From Bin87 sp965116565 (lineage in GTDB: Bacteria > Chloroflexota > Dehalococcoidia > Lucifugimonadales > UBA3495), in the NCBI GenBank assembly GCA_965116565.1, contig OZ220699.1, positions 496,001-560,000 on the forward strand: DNA of 64,000 nucleotides, given 5' to 3'. Shown one piece after another: positions 8,056 to 16,011 of this stretch (position 1 is the first letter of the stretch; each line of letters opens with the position of its first letter). The notes below the pieces were generated by a model. It did not search any database, was not told the origin of the DNA, and saw only the letters and a list, made by a program, of their open reading frames with translations. Both the position numbers and the translations under genes were made by a program.

Positions 8056-8850
8056 CTATGCGTCGGGCTTCACGTTCTCAACCAGGGTACGCAAGAAGCC
8101 GACTGCGTCCGGTACGTCCCGGGCGATGCTCTCCTTGTCCAGAGGCAGGTGTTCGTGGCTGTAGAGGGCCGCGCCGCCGAACTCGGTCAGGTAGCGGTGG
8201 TTCTCGCCGGGAACGGGCGCGTCCGGCGGCAGTATCCCGTGCCGTTTGATCAGTTCGGTGATGATGCGCAGGTTGTGGCCGTCGCGTCCGCTGGTGGGAT
8301 ACTCGAATCCGTGGGCGCCCAGGACGGCTTTGTACGCGTTTTCCAGGGCGTTCTGGCCCATGCGGCCAATCTGCTTGTCGTCGGCATTGGCCAGGATACC
8401 CGCGTTTGCCATGGTTTCCAGTAAATCGGCCGCGCCGGTGGCGTCTTTCATTTTGCCCTCTACATCGTCCCAGTCGATGGACTCTTCGGGCAATTCAGTG
8501 TTTTCCTGGGGCAAGATTGGGGCTCCCTGCTTGGCGATGGAGTTGGCGAGGTTGTTGCGCAGGTGGCGGCGGCCGGCGAACTCGTCCGCCGTCATGCAGA
8601 TCACGTCTATGCCGGAGGCTTCCGGCAGGCTCGCCTTCTGCAGCGCGCGGGCGCGCTCGCGCAGATCATCCAGCCACTCCTCCGTTGGGGAGTGCTTCTT
8701 GATGATCAGGACGTCGATGTCGGAATCGGGCCGATGGTCGCCGCGGGCGCGCGAGCCGAACAGGATGGTCTGCTCCGGTTCCGCCATTCGGTGGACCTCG
8801 CGGGCCACTGCAACGGCGCGCCGGTCCGCTTTGATAGCGTGGACGGTCAT
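8056..8850 (-). CDS. MNT-type nucleotidyltransferase fused to a HEPN domain
   Basis: The N-terminal domain carries TILFGSRARGDHRPDSDIDVLII, the GS-x3-G...D-x-D signature of minimal nucleotidyltransferases. The C-terminal half is helical with NALENAYKAVLGAHGFEYPTSGRDGHNL, typical of the HEPN domain that normally accompanies MNT proteins. Usually the two are separate toxin and antitoxin genes; here they are one polypeptide. In such pairs MNT AMPylates HEPN to silence its RNase. The ATG at 8850 gives a complete domain. The frame extends to 8922, but that stretch (VRQAHHER) is encoded by a dispersed repeat, so a start there is doubtful. Confidence 0.78.
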   Translation of the reverse strand: MTVHAIKADRRAVAVAREVHRMAEPEQTILFGSRARGDHRPDSDIDVLIIKKHSPTEEWLDDLRERARALQKASLPEASGIDVICMTADEFAGRRHLRNNLANSIAKQGAPILPQENTELPEESIDWDDVEGKMKDATGAADLLETMANAGILANADDKQIGRMGQNALENAYKAVLGAHGFEYPTSGRDGHNLRIITELIKRHGILPPDAPVPGENHRYLTEFGGAALYSHEHLPLDKESIARDVPDAVGFLRTLVENVKPDA

Positions 8851-8895
8851 GGCTTTCGCAGTCGGTGGTTCGGCAGGTTGGCGGGAGATTTTCAT

Positions 8896-8922
8896 CCGCT
8901 CATGGTGGGCCTGTCGAACCAT
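8896..8922 (+). repeat. REP-like dispersed repeat
   Basis: 27-bp element beginning CCGCTCATGGTGGGCCTGTC. A copy at 42716-42742 matches at 25 of 27 positions, and an inverted relative (GTCGACAGGCTCAGGATGAGC) starts at 8944. Such elements are often moved by RAYT transposases, a remnant of which lies at 20761. Confidence 0.75.
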
Positions 8923-8953
8923 CCGTCGATTGCAATGGCATCCGTCGACAGGC

Positions 8954-9042
8954 TCAGGATGAGCGGGAAGGCGGTCAGGATGATCGGGAAGGCGATCAGG
9001 GTGAGCGGGAACAGGGTCAGGATGAGCGGGAGGGGATCAGGA
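8954..9042 (+). repeat. Tandem repeat, about 4 units of 21 bp
   Basis: Units begin at 8954, 8975, 8996 and 9017, each of the form TCAGGATGAGCGGGAAGGCG with a few changes. The fifth, partial unit (9037) supplies the stop codon of the adjacent alpha/beta hydrolase gene on the minus strand. The unit looks like an expansion of the REP-like sequence just upstream. Confidence 0.85.
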
Positions 9043-9837
9043 CCCGAGGAAATTTTTGACGACGCTGAGGAACTCGTCGGTTTTTTCGATGTGGGGGTTG
9101 TGGCCGCAGTTGTCGAATACCGTGAGACGGGAGTTGGGGATGGACTCGTTGTAAACCTGGCTGGCGCTGACGGGGACGATCTCGTCTTCCCGGCCCCAGA
9201 TGATCTGCGTGGGCAGACGCTTGAGTCTATGCAGCAGGTTGGGCAGGCCGGGATAGTGCATGTAGGGGCGCCAACTGAGCCGGCAGGCCTCCTCGCGGGC
9301 GATCTCCCACGCCTCCGACAGCTCGGGGGAAACTTCGTCGGGGCAGACGTCGAGAAACTCGGGAGTGCTGGCGGTGTCGTAGAAGCCGGCGGTGCAGAAC
9401 TCCTTGGCGACGGCGAGGAACATGTCGTAGATCTCACCCTCCGGCGGACGAATACCGGCGGGGCTGACCAGCACCAGCTTGTTGAATGTGTCGGGGGACA
9501 TCGCAGCCATTTCGGCGGCGAGCCAACCCCCGATGGAAAAGCCCATGAGGTTTGCGCCCTGGAGGCCGAGGTCGTCGATGGCTTCGAGATACCAGCCGGC
9601 CAGGTCGCGCATGTTCATGATCCATTCCTGGCGTTCGGTTGCGCCGAAGCCGGGGTGGGACGGTATGTAGAGGGAGTAGTCCTGGGCAAGGGCGTCGTAG
9701 CAGCGGAGCCATGCCCGGTGTCCCAGTTCGTCGTGCAGCACGAGCAGGGGCGTTCCGCTGCCGCCTTTGACCATCTGAAGGCTGACGCCGGCTGCCTCCA
9801 CGAATTCTTCCGTCCATGCTTGCGCGCCTGTCGCCAT
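9037..9837 (-). CDS. Alpha/beta hydrolase
   Basis: 266 residues. The nucleophile elbow GFSIGG puts Ser at 101, the acid is Asp218 in GREDEIVP, and the base is His246 in NCGHNPH, a complete catalytic triad in the right order. The oxyanion region LLVLHDELGHRAW sits near residue 31. The family includes C-C bond hydrolases and esterases of aromatic ring cleavage; the exact substrate is unclear. A GAGGAGG ribosome binding site precedes the ATG. The stop codon lies in a tandem repeat. Confidence 0.85.
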   Translation of the reverse strand: MATGAQAWTEEFVEAAGVSLQMVKGGSGTPLLVLHDELGHRAWLRCYDALAQDYSLYIPSHPGFGATERQEWIMNMRDLAGWYLEAIDDLGLQGANLMGFSIGGWLAAEMAAMSPDTFNKLVLVSPAGIRPPEGEIYDMFLAVAKEFCTAGFYDTASTPEFLDVCPDEVSPELSEAWEIAREEACRLSWRPYMHYPGLPNLLHRLKRLPTQIIWGREDEIVPVSASQVYNESIPNSRLTVFDNCGHNPHIEKTDEFLSVVKNFLGS

Positions 9838-10158
9838 GTGCCAAGACCTCCTCGTTCTCGTTTGAAATGGGGCGCATTAGATACTGCCTAGCCATCATAA
9901 CACGGTGGTGATGGAGGCCAAGTCACCGGCCTCCGTGCACACGAGCGATCTGAATGTTTCGGCCCTCGGTGGGCCGTGGTTACCCAGGTGGTTGCGTAAC
10001 CCAAGAGGTCGTCCAAGAAGCAAACCGGATCATACCCGTCGCGAGCAGCCAGGTTTGATTGAATGTCCGATACACCCAAGACCAGCATGGCGTGTATGGC
10101 GCGGTTGGTATAATGCGGTCGTAATCGCGCGCGGTCCCACCGGTGCGGAGATACCCAC
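9838..10158. other. Intergenic region between divergent genes
   Basis: Holds the leader of the alpha/beta hydrolase gene on the minus strand, an inverted repeat GGAGGCC/GGCCTCC at 9913-9934, and an extended -10 promoter for the next plus-strand gene. No coding region is supported. Confidence 0.5.
10107..10115 (+). promoter_or_regulatory. Extended -10 promoter element
   Basis: TGGTATAAT, a consensus -10 hexamer with an upstream TG, 43 bases before the ATG of the AlbA_2/HATPase gene. No good -35 is seen, which an extended -10 can tolerate. Confidence 0.5.
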
Positions 10159-11658
10159 ATGACAACGAACCGCAGTGCCGAATACCTCTCCGGTCTGGTG
10201 CATGAGCTGCGCCGTCTGCCCCACGAAACCGAGTGGGTAGAGTTCAAGAAAAACCACGCCAACCCAGAAATGATTGGTGAGGATATCGCAGCCCTGTCCA
10301 ACGGCGCAGCCCTGCATAGTCGGGAAAAGGCCTATATGCTTTGGGGTGTTGAAGACGAAACACATGTCGTTGTGGGCACTGATTTTGTGCCGGGCGCCGC
10401 AAAAGGCAAGGGCAACTCTCTTCTGGAGCCTTGGCTGTTGGCGAAGTTACGCCCGCAGGTGAACTTCGGCTTTCACATAGCTGAGGTTGATGGGCAGCGT
10501 GTCGTCGTTTTAGAAATTGAACCGTCCACGCAGCATCCGGTTGCTTTTGAGAACGAGCGGTTTATCCGCGTTGGCAGCGCCACCAAAAAGCTCAAAGATC
10601 ACCCGGAAAAAGAACGCGCCCTGTGGCGTACTTTGGAGCGGACAAACTTCGAGAGTGGGGTAGCTTACGAACGGGCACGTAGCGAGGATGTCTTGCTGAA
10701 GCTTGACTACCCCGAATATTTCAGTCTGCTGGACGCCCCATTGCCTGATGGCCGCGGTTCCATTCTGGAGGCGTTACAGGGCGACAGACTCATCGTACCT
10801 TGCGATGCCGGCGGTTGGAACATCACCAACCTGGGCGCCATATTGTTGGCCAAAAATCTGAGGGATTTCTCCAGCGTATGGCGCAAAACGTTGCGCGTCA
10901 TTCAATATCGAGGGGAAGGACGCACCGAAACCCAGCGCGAACAGGAATTCCCCGGCGGTTACGCTACGGAATTTGATTCCATTGTCAATTACATTGTGGC
11001 ATTAACTCCAGCCACTGAAGTCATTGACGGGTCTTTCCGGCGCGCGGTTCCCACGTACCCGCTGATCGCATTGCGTGAACTGGTGGCCAACGCTCTGATA
11101 CACCAAGATTTCTCCGTTGCCGGCGCTGGGCCAACTGTCGAGATTTTCGATAATCGCATCGAAATCACCAACCCAGGAGAACCGTTGGTCGATACGGAGC
11201 GTTTCCTGGACACACCACCCAAGTCTCGAAATGAGATACTGGCTGCTATGATGCGAAGGTTCGACATCTGCGAGGAACGTGGCACCGGCATCGACAAAGC
11301 TGTATTGAGCGTTGAGTTGCATCAGTTACCCGCACCTCTTTTCGAAGCGCCAGAGGCATTCACGCGGATATTTCTGTTTGCGCGTAAGCCGTTGTCAGCC
11401 ATGGACAGACCAGAACGCGTGCGTGCCTGCTATCTGCACGCTTGTCTGCGGTATGTCGCCAATCAATCCATGAACAACGCTTCAATCCGCGAACGCTTCG
11501 GGATAGCTACACAGAACGCGGCCATCGCCTCCCGGTACCTCCGCGAAGCTTTGGACGACGGTTATATCGTGATAAGCAATCCCAGCGCCGGAGCACGGAA
11601 CCGGACATACCTTCCTTTCTGGGCCAATCGGCACGAAATCGGAGACCAAGTTCTTTGA
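10159..11658 (+). CDS. AlbA_2/HATPase ATP-binding regulator-like protein, copy 1
   Basis: 499 residues. The N-terminal part (ETEWVEFKKNHANPEMIGEDIAALSNGAAL then YMLWGVED) is the Schlafen-type AlbA_2 nucleic-acid-binding domain. The middle (RELVANALIHQDFS, VEIFDNRIEITNPGEPL, GTGID) is the HATPase_c_4 module. The C-terminal ~90 residues look like a winged helix (NASIRERFGIATQNAAIASRYLREALDDGYI). Proteins of this layout are annotated as putative transcriptional regulators, and some belong to defence loci. A paralogue of nearly equal length lies at 12863-14365, on the other side of an asparaginase-like gene. The stop overlaps a 17-bp direct repeat. Confidence 0.82.
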   Translation: MTTNRSAEYLSGLVHELRRLPHETEWVEFKKNHANPEMIGEDIAALSNGAALHSREKAYMLWGVEDETHVVVGTDFVPGAAKGKGNSLLEPWLLAKLRPQVNFGFHIAEVDGQRVVVLEIEPSTQHPVAFENERFIRVGSATKKLKDHPEKERALWRTLERTNFESGVAYERARSEDVLLKLDYPEYFSLLDAPLPDGRGSILEALQGDRLIVPCDAGGWNITNLGAILLAKNLRDFSSVWRKTLRVIQYRGEGRTETQREQEFPGGYATEFDSIVNYIVALTPATEVIDGSFRRAVPTYPLIALRELVANALIHQDFSVAGAGPTVEIFDNRIEITNPGEPLVDTERFLDTPPKSRNEILAAMMRRFDICEERGTGIDKAVLSVELHQLPAPLFEAPEAFTRIFLFARKPLSAMDRPERVRACYLHACLRYVANQSMNNASIRERFGIATQNAAIASRYLREALDDGYIVISNPSAGARNRTYLPFWANRHEIGDQVL

Positions 11659-11670
11659 TGGTTGTTTGAT
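11654..11670 (+). repeat. 17-bp direct repeat, first copy
   Basis: TTTGATGGTTGTTTGAT overlaps the stop codon of the AlbA_2 gene. An identical copy lies at 11743-11759, just before the asparaginase-like gene. Confidence 0.85.
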
Positions 11671-11742
11671 AGAACAAAGGTAAATCAGGCGATCGTACGA
11701 CTTGCACGCACTGAATCCTATTGCAATTCATGCCCGATTTTG

Positions 11743-11759
11743 TTTGATGGTTGTTTGAT
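11743..11759 (+). repeat. 17-bp direct repeat, second copy
   Basis: Identical to 11654-11670. The 72-bp segment between the copies could be an insertion or a small duplication scar. Confidence 0.85.
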
Positions 11760-11790
11760 CACCACCCCGCAAGAGCCCCGGAGGCCCATC

Positions 11791-12792
11791 ATGCCCAACC
11801 CCACCGTCCACATCATCGCGACCGGCGGCAGCATTGCCGGCGTCGGGCCCGACCGCATGGACTACATACGCTATCCCGAGATCGGCGACCACCTGACCAT
11901 CGACCAGAACCTGGCCCGCGTGCCGGAGATTGCCCAGAACTTCAACGTCATCGCCGAGGACATGGTCAGCGTGGGCAGCACCGCCATCGGCCCCGCCAAC
12001 TGGATTGCCCTGGCCGAGCGCATCCACGCCATCGACCGCGAGGAACCCGACACCGCCGGCGTCGTCATCACCCACGGCACCGCGACGCTGGAGGAGACGG
12101 CCTACTTCCTGCACCTGACGGTCAAGACCCAGCGGCCCGTGGTCATCACCGGCGCCATGCGGCCGCCGACGTCCATCAGCACCGACGCCGACCTGAACCT
12201 GCTGGACGCGTGCCGGATCGCGGCCACGCCGGAATCGGCGGGCATGGGCGTGCTCACGGTGCTCAACAACCAGATCCAATGCGCGCGGGAGGTGTACAAG
12301 GCCAACACCCTGCGCGTCGAGACCTTCAAGCCCAACGAGTTGGGTTTCCTGGGCTACGCAGACTCCGACCACCGGGTGGTCTTCTATCGGCGACCCTACC
12401 GCAAGCACACCACGGACACCCCCTTCCGCGTGGACGGCATGGCCGATCTGCCCCGGGTGGACATCGTCCACGCCTACGCCGGCGCGGACGGCATGCTGAT
12501 CGACGCGGCCCGAGCCCACGGATCGGCCGGCCTGGTGGTGGCCGGATTCGGCGCGGGCACTTTCCCGCCCACGTTCATCGCGGCGGCGGAGCAGGCCGTG
12601 GCCGCAGGGATGCCCGTCGTACTCGCCAGCCGTTCCAGCGCCGGCCGCGTGGTGATGACGCCGCGCAAGGACGAGCAGGGGTTCATCGTGTCGGACAACC
12701 TGATGCCGCAGAAAGCGCGCCTGCTGCTCATGCTCGGCCTGACCGTCAGCAACGACCGGGACACACTCCAGCAAATGTTTTACGAATACTGA
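11791..12792 (+). CDS. Asparaginase-like protein (type I/II fold) with altered active-site motif
   Basis: 333 residues from ATG 11791. The first family motif is ATGGSIAG, the second is VITHGTATLEETAYFL, followed by RPVVITGAMRPPTSISTDADLNLLDA, all at normal spacing for L-asparaginase/glutaminase. In characterised enzymes the second motif is HGTDT; here the substrate-binding Asp is Ala. Aligning by eye, the catalytic Lys before the GVL strand is also not evident. The fold assignment is secure, but classic asparagine hydrolysis is uncertain. The gene sits between two AlbA_2/HATPase paralogues. Confidence 0.8.
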   Translation: MPNPTVHIIATGGSIAGVGPDRMDYIRYPEIGDHLTIDQNLARVPEIAQNFNVIAEDMVSVGSTAIGPANWIALAERIHAIDREEPDTAGVVITHGTATLEETAYFLHLTVKTQRPVVITGAMRPPTSISTDADLNLLDACRIAATPESAGMGVLTVLNNQIQCAREVYKANTLRVETFKPNELGFLGYADSDHRVVFYRRPYRKHTTDTPFRVDGMADLPRVDIVHAYAGADGMLIDAARAHGSAGLVVAGFGAGTFPPTFIAAAEQAVAAGMPVVLASRSSAGRVVMTPRKDEQGFIVSDNLMPQKARLLLMLGLTVSNDRDTLQQMFYEY

Positions 12793-12800
12793 CGGTATCG

Positions 12801-12837
12801 GGCGGAATGTGACAGCGTGTGAGCCGCGCATTCCGCC
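12801..12837. repeat. Inverted repeat after the asparaginase-like gene
   Basis: GGCGGAATG at 12801-12809 and CATTCCGCC at 12829-12837 form a perfect 9-bp stem. It lacks a T-run. A related GCGCTCCATTCCGCC string occurs near 14520 behind the asparaginase remnant. Confidence 0.5.
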
Positions 12838-12862
12838 AGAACGATTGTGAGTATGATGCTGC

Positions 12863-14365
12863 TTGAAAACCACATCCCGGCAAGAGCGTGCCGACAGGAT
12901 TCCACACAGAGACGCCGAATATCTGACCAATCTGGTTGACAACCTACGTCGGCTACCGTCCGAAACCGAGTGGGTGGAGTTCAAGGTCAACAACGCAACG
13001 GAACCACAAACAATCGGCGAGTACATATCCGCCCTGGCCAATGCGGCTGCACTGAACGGAAAAGATGCATCATATATGCTATGGGGCATTGAGGATGGCA
13101 GCCACGCCATAGTCGGCACGGCATTCAAGCCTGCTACAGCAAGACAGGGCAACGAACCCCTAGAAAACTGGCTGCGACGCGGACTGACACCACCACTGGA
13201 TTTTCGCTTTCACGAAGTAGCGCATGACGGAAAGCGTGTTGTCATTCTGCAGTTGGAAAAGACGAGGCTACAACCGGTAGCTTTCAGAGGCGAGCGGTTC
13301 ATACGAGTCAGCGATGTAAAGAAGAACCTCCGTGAGCATCCTGAGAAAGAACGTGCGTTGTGGCGCATTCTTGAGCAGTTTAATTTTGAGAGCGAGGTAG
13401 CATTCGATAAAGCAAGCGACGACGATGTTCTGTCCAGCTTGAACTGCCCCGCTTACTTTGACCGACTTAGCCAGCCACTTCCAGATGGGCGTGCTGCTAT
13501 TCTAAGCGCGTTGCAGAACCGTCAACTGATTGTGCCCTGCGACGCAGGCGGTTGGAGTATCACTAATGTAGCTGCGGTACTGTTCGCCCATAACCTGCAT
13601 GACTTTCCGCGAATACGGGGTAAAGCAATGCGGGTTATTCAATATCGTGGTGAGGGGCGAACCGAGACTCAGCGCGAGCAGGAATTCACGCAAGGTTATG
13701 CTGTAGCGTTTAGCTCTATCATAGACTACATCATGACACTGGTTCCGGCTAATGAAGTAATCGAACAGGCTTTGCGCAGGGAAATGCCTATGTTCCCTCA
13801 TATAGCGGTGCGTGAACTGGTAGCCAATGCGCTGATCCACCAGGATTTCTCGGTTGCCGGGGCTGGGCCAAAGGTAGAAATATACGACACCCGTATCGAA
13901 ATCACTAATCCGGGGAAACCACTGGTCCCTACGGAACGTTTTGTGGATGCGGAACAGACACGCAATGATCAGTTGACCGGATTGATGCGTAGATTCAATA
14001 TTTGTGAAGAGCGTGGTAGCGGCATTGACAAGGTGGCTGAGCAAGTCGAACTGTTCCAACTTCCAGCGCCTCTTTTTGAAACTGCACTAGGCTCCACACG
14101 CGCTGTGCTTTTCGCCCACAAGGCCTTGTCTGATATGGACCGTGCAGAACGGGTTCGTGCCTCCTATCTGCACGCCTGCTTGCGGTACGTAATGCAACAG
14201 CCGATGAACACCAGTTCATTGCGAGAGAGGTTTAGCATCGCCAACGACCGCACTGACTTAGCCTCTCGTCTGCTTAGGGAAGCAGTGAACGATGGAGCAA
14301 TCGTCGTTCGTGACCCCACCGTGGGAAACAGGAGTCGCACCTACCTGCCACACTGGGCTGCTTGA
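12863..14365 (+). CDS. AlbA_2/HATPase ATP-binding regulator-like protein, copy 2
   Basis: Up to 500 residues, with a TTG at 12863 as the best in-frame start; the nearest ATG (12853) is out of frame. It has the same order as copy 1: ETEWVEFKVNNATEPQTIGEYISALANAAAL, YMLWGIED, then RELVANALIHQDFSVAG, VEIYDTRIEITNPGKPLV, EERGSGID, and a winged-helix-like tail. It is clearly paralogous to 10159-11658 but diverged along its whole length. Base composition is lower in GC than copy 1 and its neighbours, so amelioration or origin may differ. The downstream remnant at 14397-14490 shows it once had its own asparaginase neighbour. Confidence 0.8.
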   Translation: MKTTSRQERADRIPHRDAEYLTNLVDNLRRLPSETEWVEFKVNNATEPQTIGEYISALANAAALNGKDASYMLWGIEDGSHAIVGTAFKPATARQGNEPLENWLRRGLTPPLDFRFHEVAHDGKRVVILQLEKTRLQPVAFRGERFIRVSDVKKNLREHPEKERALWRILEQFNFESEVAFDKASDDDVLSSLNCPAYFDRLSQPLPDGRAAILSALQNRQLIVPCDAGGWSITNVAAVLFAHNLHDFPRIRGKAMRVIQYRGEGRTETQREQEFTQGYAVAFSSIIDYIMTLVPANEVIEQALRREMPMFPHIAVRELVANALIHQDFSVAGAGPKVEIYDTRIEITNPGKPLVPTERFVDAEQTRNDQLTGLMRRFNICEERGSGIDKVAEQVELFQLPAPLFETALGSTRAVLFAHKALSDMDRAERVRASYLHACLRYVMQQPMNTSSLRERFSIANDRTDLASRLLREAVNDGAIVVRDPTVGNRSRTYLPHWAA

Positions 14366-14396
14366 ATTTTATTTGCACGTTGTCTGCAAAATCGGC

Positions 14397-14490
14397 GCGA
14401 ATCGCACGTTTGCCCACATCCTCCACATGCTCGGCCTAACCATTTCGGACGAACGGGACGCGCTGTAGCAAATGTTTTACGAATACTGAT
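14397..14490 (+). pseudogene. Remnant of a second asparaginase gene, 3' end only
   Basis: The stretch ATGCTCGGCCTAACCATTTC through GCAAATGTTTTACGAATACT-GA matches the last ~65 bases of the intact asparaginase-like gene (12730-12792), including the FYEY stop end. An in-frame TAG has replaced a Gln codon. The rest of the gene is missing. This points to a past duplication of an AlbA_2-asparaginase unit. Confidence 0.75.
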
Positions 14491-14561
14491 ACCCCATTGC
14501 ATTTATCGGAGTGTATAATGCGCTCCATTCCGCCTCTGGAGCCACATTAGGAGCGCGACGA

Positions 14562-15935
14562 ATGGCACACGCAGCCAGCATCAGTCCTTCGCAACCCGAC
14601 ACTCAGGACGTGGAGCCGCGCACCAAGGGCTCCGTGATGGCGACCACGCTCATCGGGGCGCACGCCTTCGAACATCTCTACGCCCACAGCATACCCCTGT
14701 TGGCGACGGTGATCGCCCTCGACCTGGGACTTGGCGCGCTGCAGGTGGGAATGATCGTGGTGGTGCGATCGATTTTCGGCGGTCTGACCAGCGTGTCCGG
14801 CGGCATCCTGGTGGACCTGTTCCACCACAGAGTGGCCTGGGTGTTGTCCATCAGCACCTTTATGATCGGCACCGGTTACCTGCTCATGTCCATCGCGCCC
14901 ACCTTTGGGCTGATAATCGGCGCCCTGGCCCTGGGTTCCATGGGCAGCGCGTTGTGGCATCCGCCGGCCTTGGGCCTGCTGGCACGCCGATTCCCACAGC
15001 GGCGCGGCCTGTTCATATCGATGCACCGCTCCACGGGCAGCATCGGCGACGTGCTGGGGCCGATGGTCGCCGGGGCGTTGGTGCTGGGCGCGCTGGCCTG
15101 GAGCGCCGGCGAAGCCGAGGACATCGTAACCCAGGGTTGCGGAGCGCTGCCCTTCTGCTGGCAATTGCCCTGGCCCGCCATCAGCTGGCGTTGGGTGCTG
15201 GGCGTCAGCACGCCGATAATGTTCATCTCCACCGTGCTGATATTCATCCTGCTGCGCAACGCCGGTGGGGAGCGTCCCGTCGGCGTGGACGTAAGCGCGC
15301 GCGTCCGCACCAACTGGGCCGGAATGAAGGACGCCTTCCGCGGCACCGGAATGTGGGCCATCTTCACCGTGTCCGCCGTTCGCGGCATGGCCGACCGGTC
15401 GCTGGTGTTCCTGATCCCCCTGTACCTGACCCAGGCGCTGGGCGCGAACACCTTCCTGGCATCGGCCCACGTCGCCCTCATGGTCGGCCCCGGCATCCTG
15501 GCCGGCCCGCTGATCGGCGCGTTCTCGGACAAGGTGGGCCGCCGCCCGCTGATCATCTTCATCATGGCGGCCACCACGCTGCTGACCCTCGGCATCATCT
15601 GGGCCGGCCAGTCGCACCAGGTATATACCTTCTGGATCACACTCTTTGTGGGAATCTACGGCCTGCTGAACTTCTCGGTGAACAACCTGACCCAGGCCGC
15701 CGCCGCCGACATCGCCGCCGGCCGTCGCCTGGAGTCCAGCTTCCTCGGCCTGATGTGGGGCAACAACACGCTGTTCGGCGCCGTTGCGGCCGTCATGATC
15801 TTCGGGCCGGTGGAATGGTTCGACTGGCAGTACGGGTTCTACATTGCGGCCGGGATCTACTTCGTGGGCCTGCTGGTGTCTCTGCTGATCCCCGGCAAGC
15901 CCAAGGAACCCGAAGCGGTGGCGGTTCCGGCCTGA
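14562..15935 (+). CDS. MFS transporter, copy 1 of a tandem pair
   Basis: 458 residues from ATG 14562, which has AGGAG at good spacing. Twelve hydrophobic helices fit the major facilitator fold. Conserved signs include GGILVDLFHHR in the loop between helices 2 and 3 and GAFSDKVGRRPL between helices 8 and 9. The segment ALWHPPALGLLARRFPQRRG resembles the fosmidomycin-resistance/oxalate-formate branch. The substrate is unknown. A paralogue follows 76 bases downstream, with a hairpin repeat between. Confidence 0.88.
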   Translation: MAHAASISPSQPDTQDVEPRTKGSVMATTLIGAHAFEHLYAHSIPLLATVIALDLGLGALQVGMIVVVRSIFGGLTSVSGGILVDLFHHRVAWVLSISTFMIGTGYLLMSIAPTFGLIIGALALGSMGSALWHPPALGLLARRFPQRRGLFISMHRSTGSIGDVLGPMVAGALVLGALAWSAGEAEDIVTQGCGALPFCWQLPWPAISWRWVLGVSTPIMFISTVLIFILLRNAGGERPVGVDVSARVRTNWAGMKDAFRGTGMWAIFTVSAVRGMADRSLVFLIPLYLTQALGANTFLASAHVALMVGPGILAGPLIGAFSDKVGRRPLIIFIMAATTLLTLGIIWAGQSHQVYTFWITLFVGIYGLLNFSVNNLTQAAAADIAAGRRLESSFLGLMWGNNTLFGAVAAVMIFGPVEWFDWQYGFYIAAGIYFVGLLVSLLIPGKPKEPEAVAVPA

Positions 15936-15962
15936 TCGCCTGATGGTTGTCCTCAACACGCA

Positions 15963-15987
15963 GGGGGCGGGTTTGAGACCCGCCCCC
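15963..15987. repeat. Palindromic GGGCGGGTTT hairpin repeat
   Basis: Perfect 10-bp stem GGGGGCGGGT/ACCCGCCCCC around TTGAG. A near copy lies at 21959-21979 and a looser relative at 45525-45548. These are dispersed intergenic hairpins and may also end transcription. Confidence 0.75.
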
Positions 15988-16011
15988 ACATCCGTATGCG
16001 GCGGTCCATAG

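Noticed and set aside
8851..8922. Longer N-terminus for the MNT-HEPN protein
   Set aside because: The extra residues (VRQAHHER) are encoded by a dispersed REP-like repeat, not by a conserved domain.
11728..13152. Minus-strand frame across the asparaginase and start of AlbA_2 copy 2
   Set aside because: Spans two real genes and an inverted repeat; no recognisable domain.
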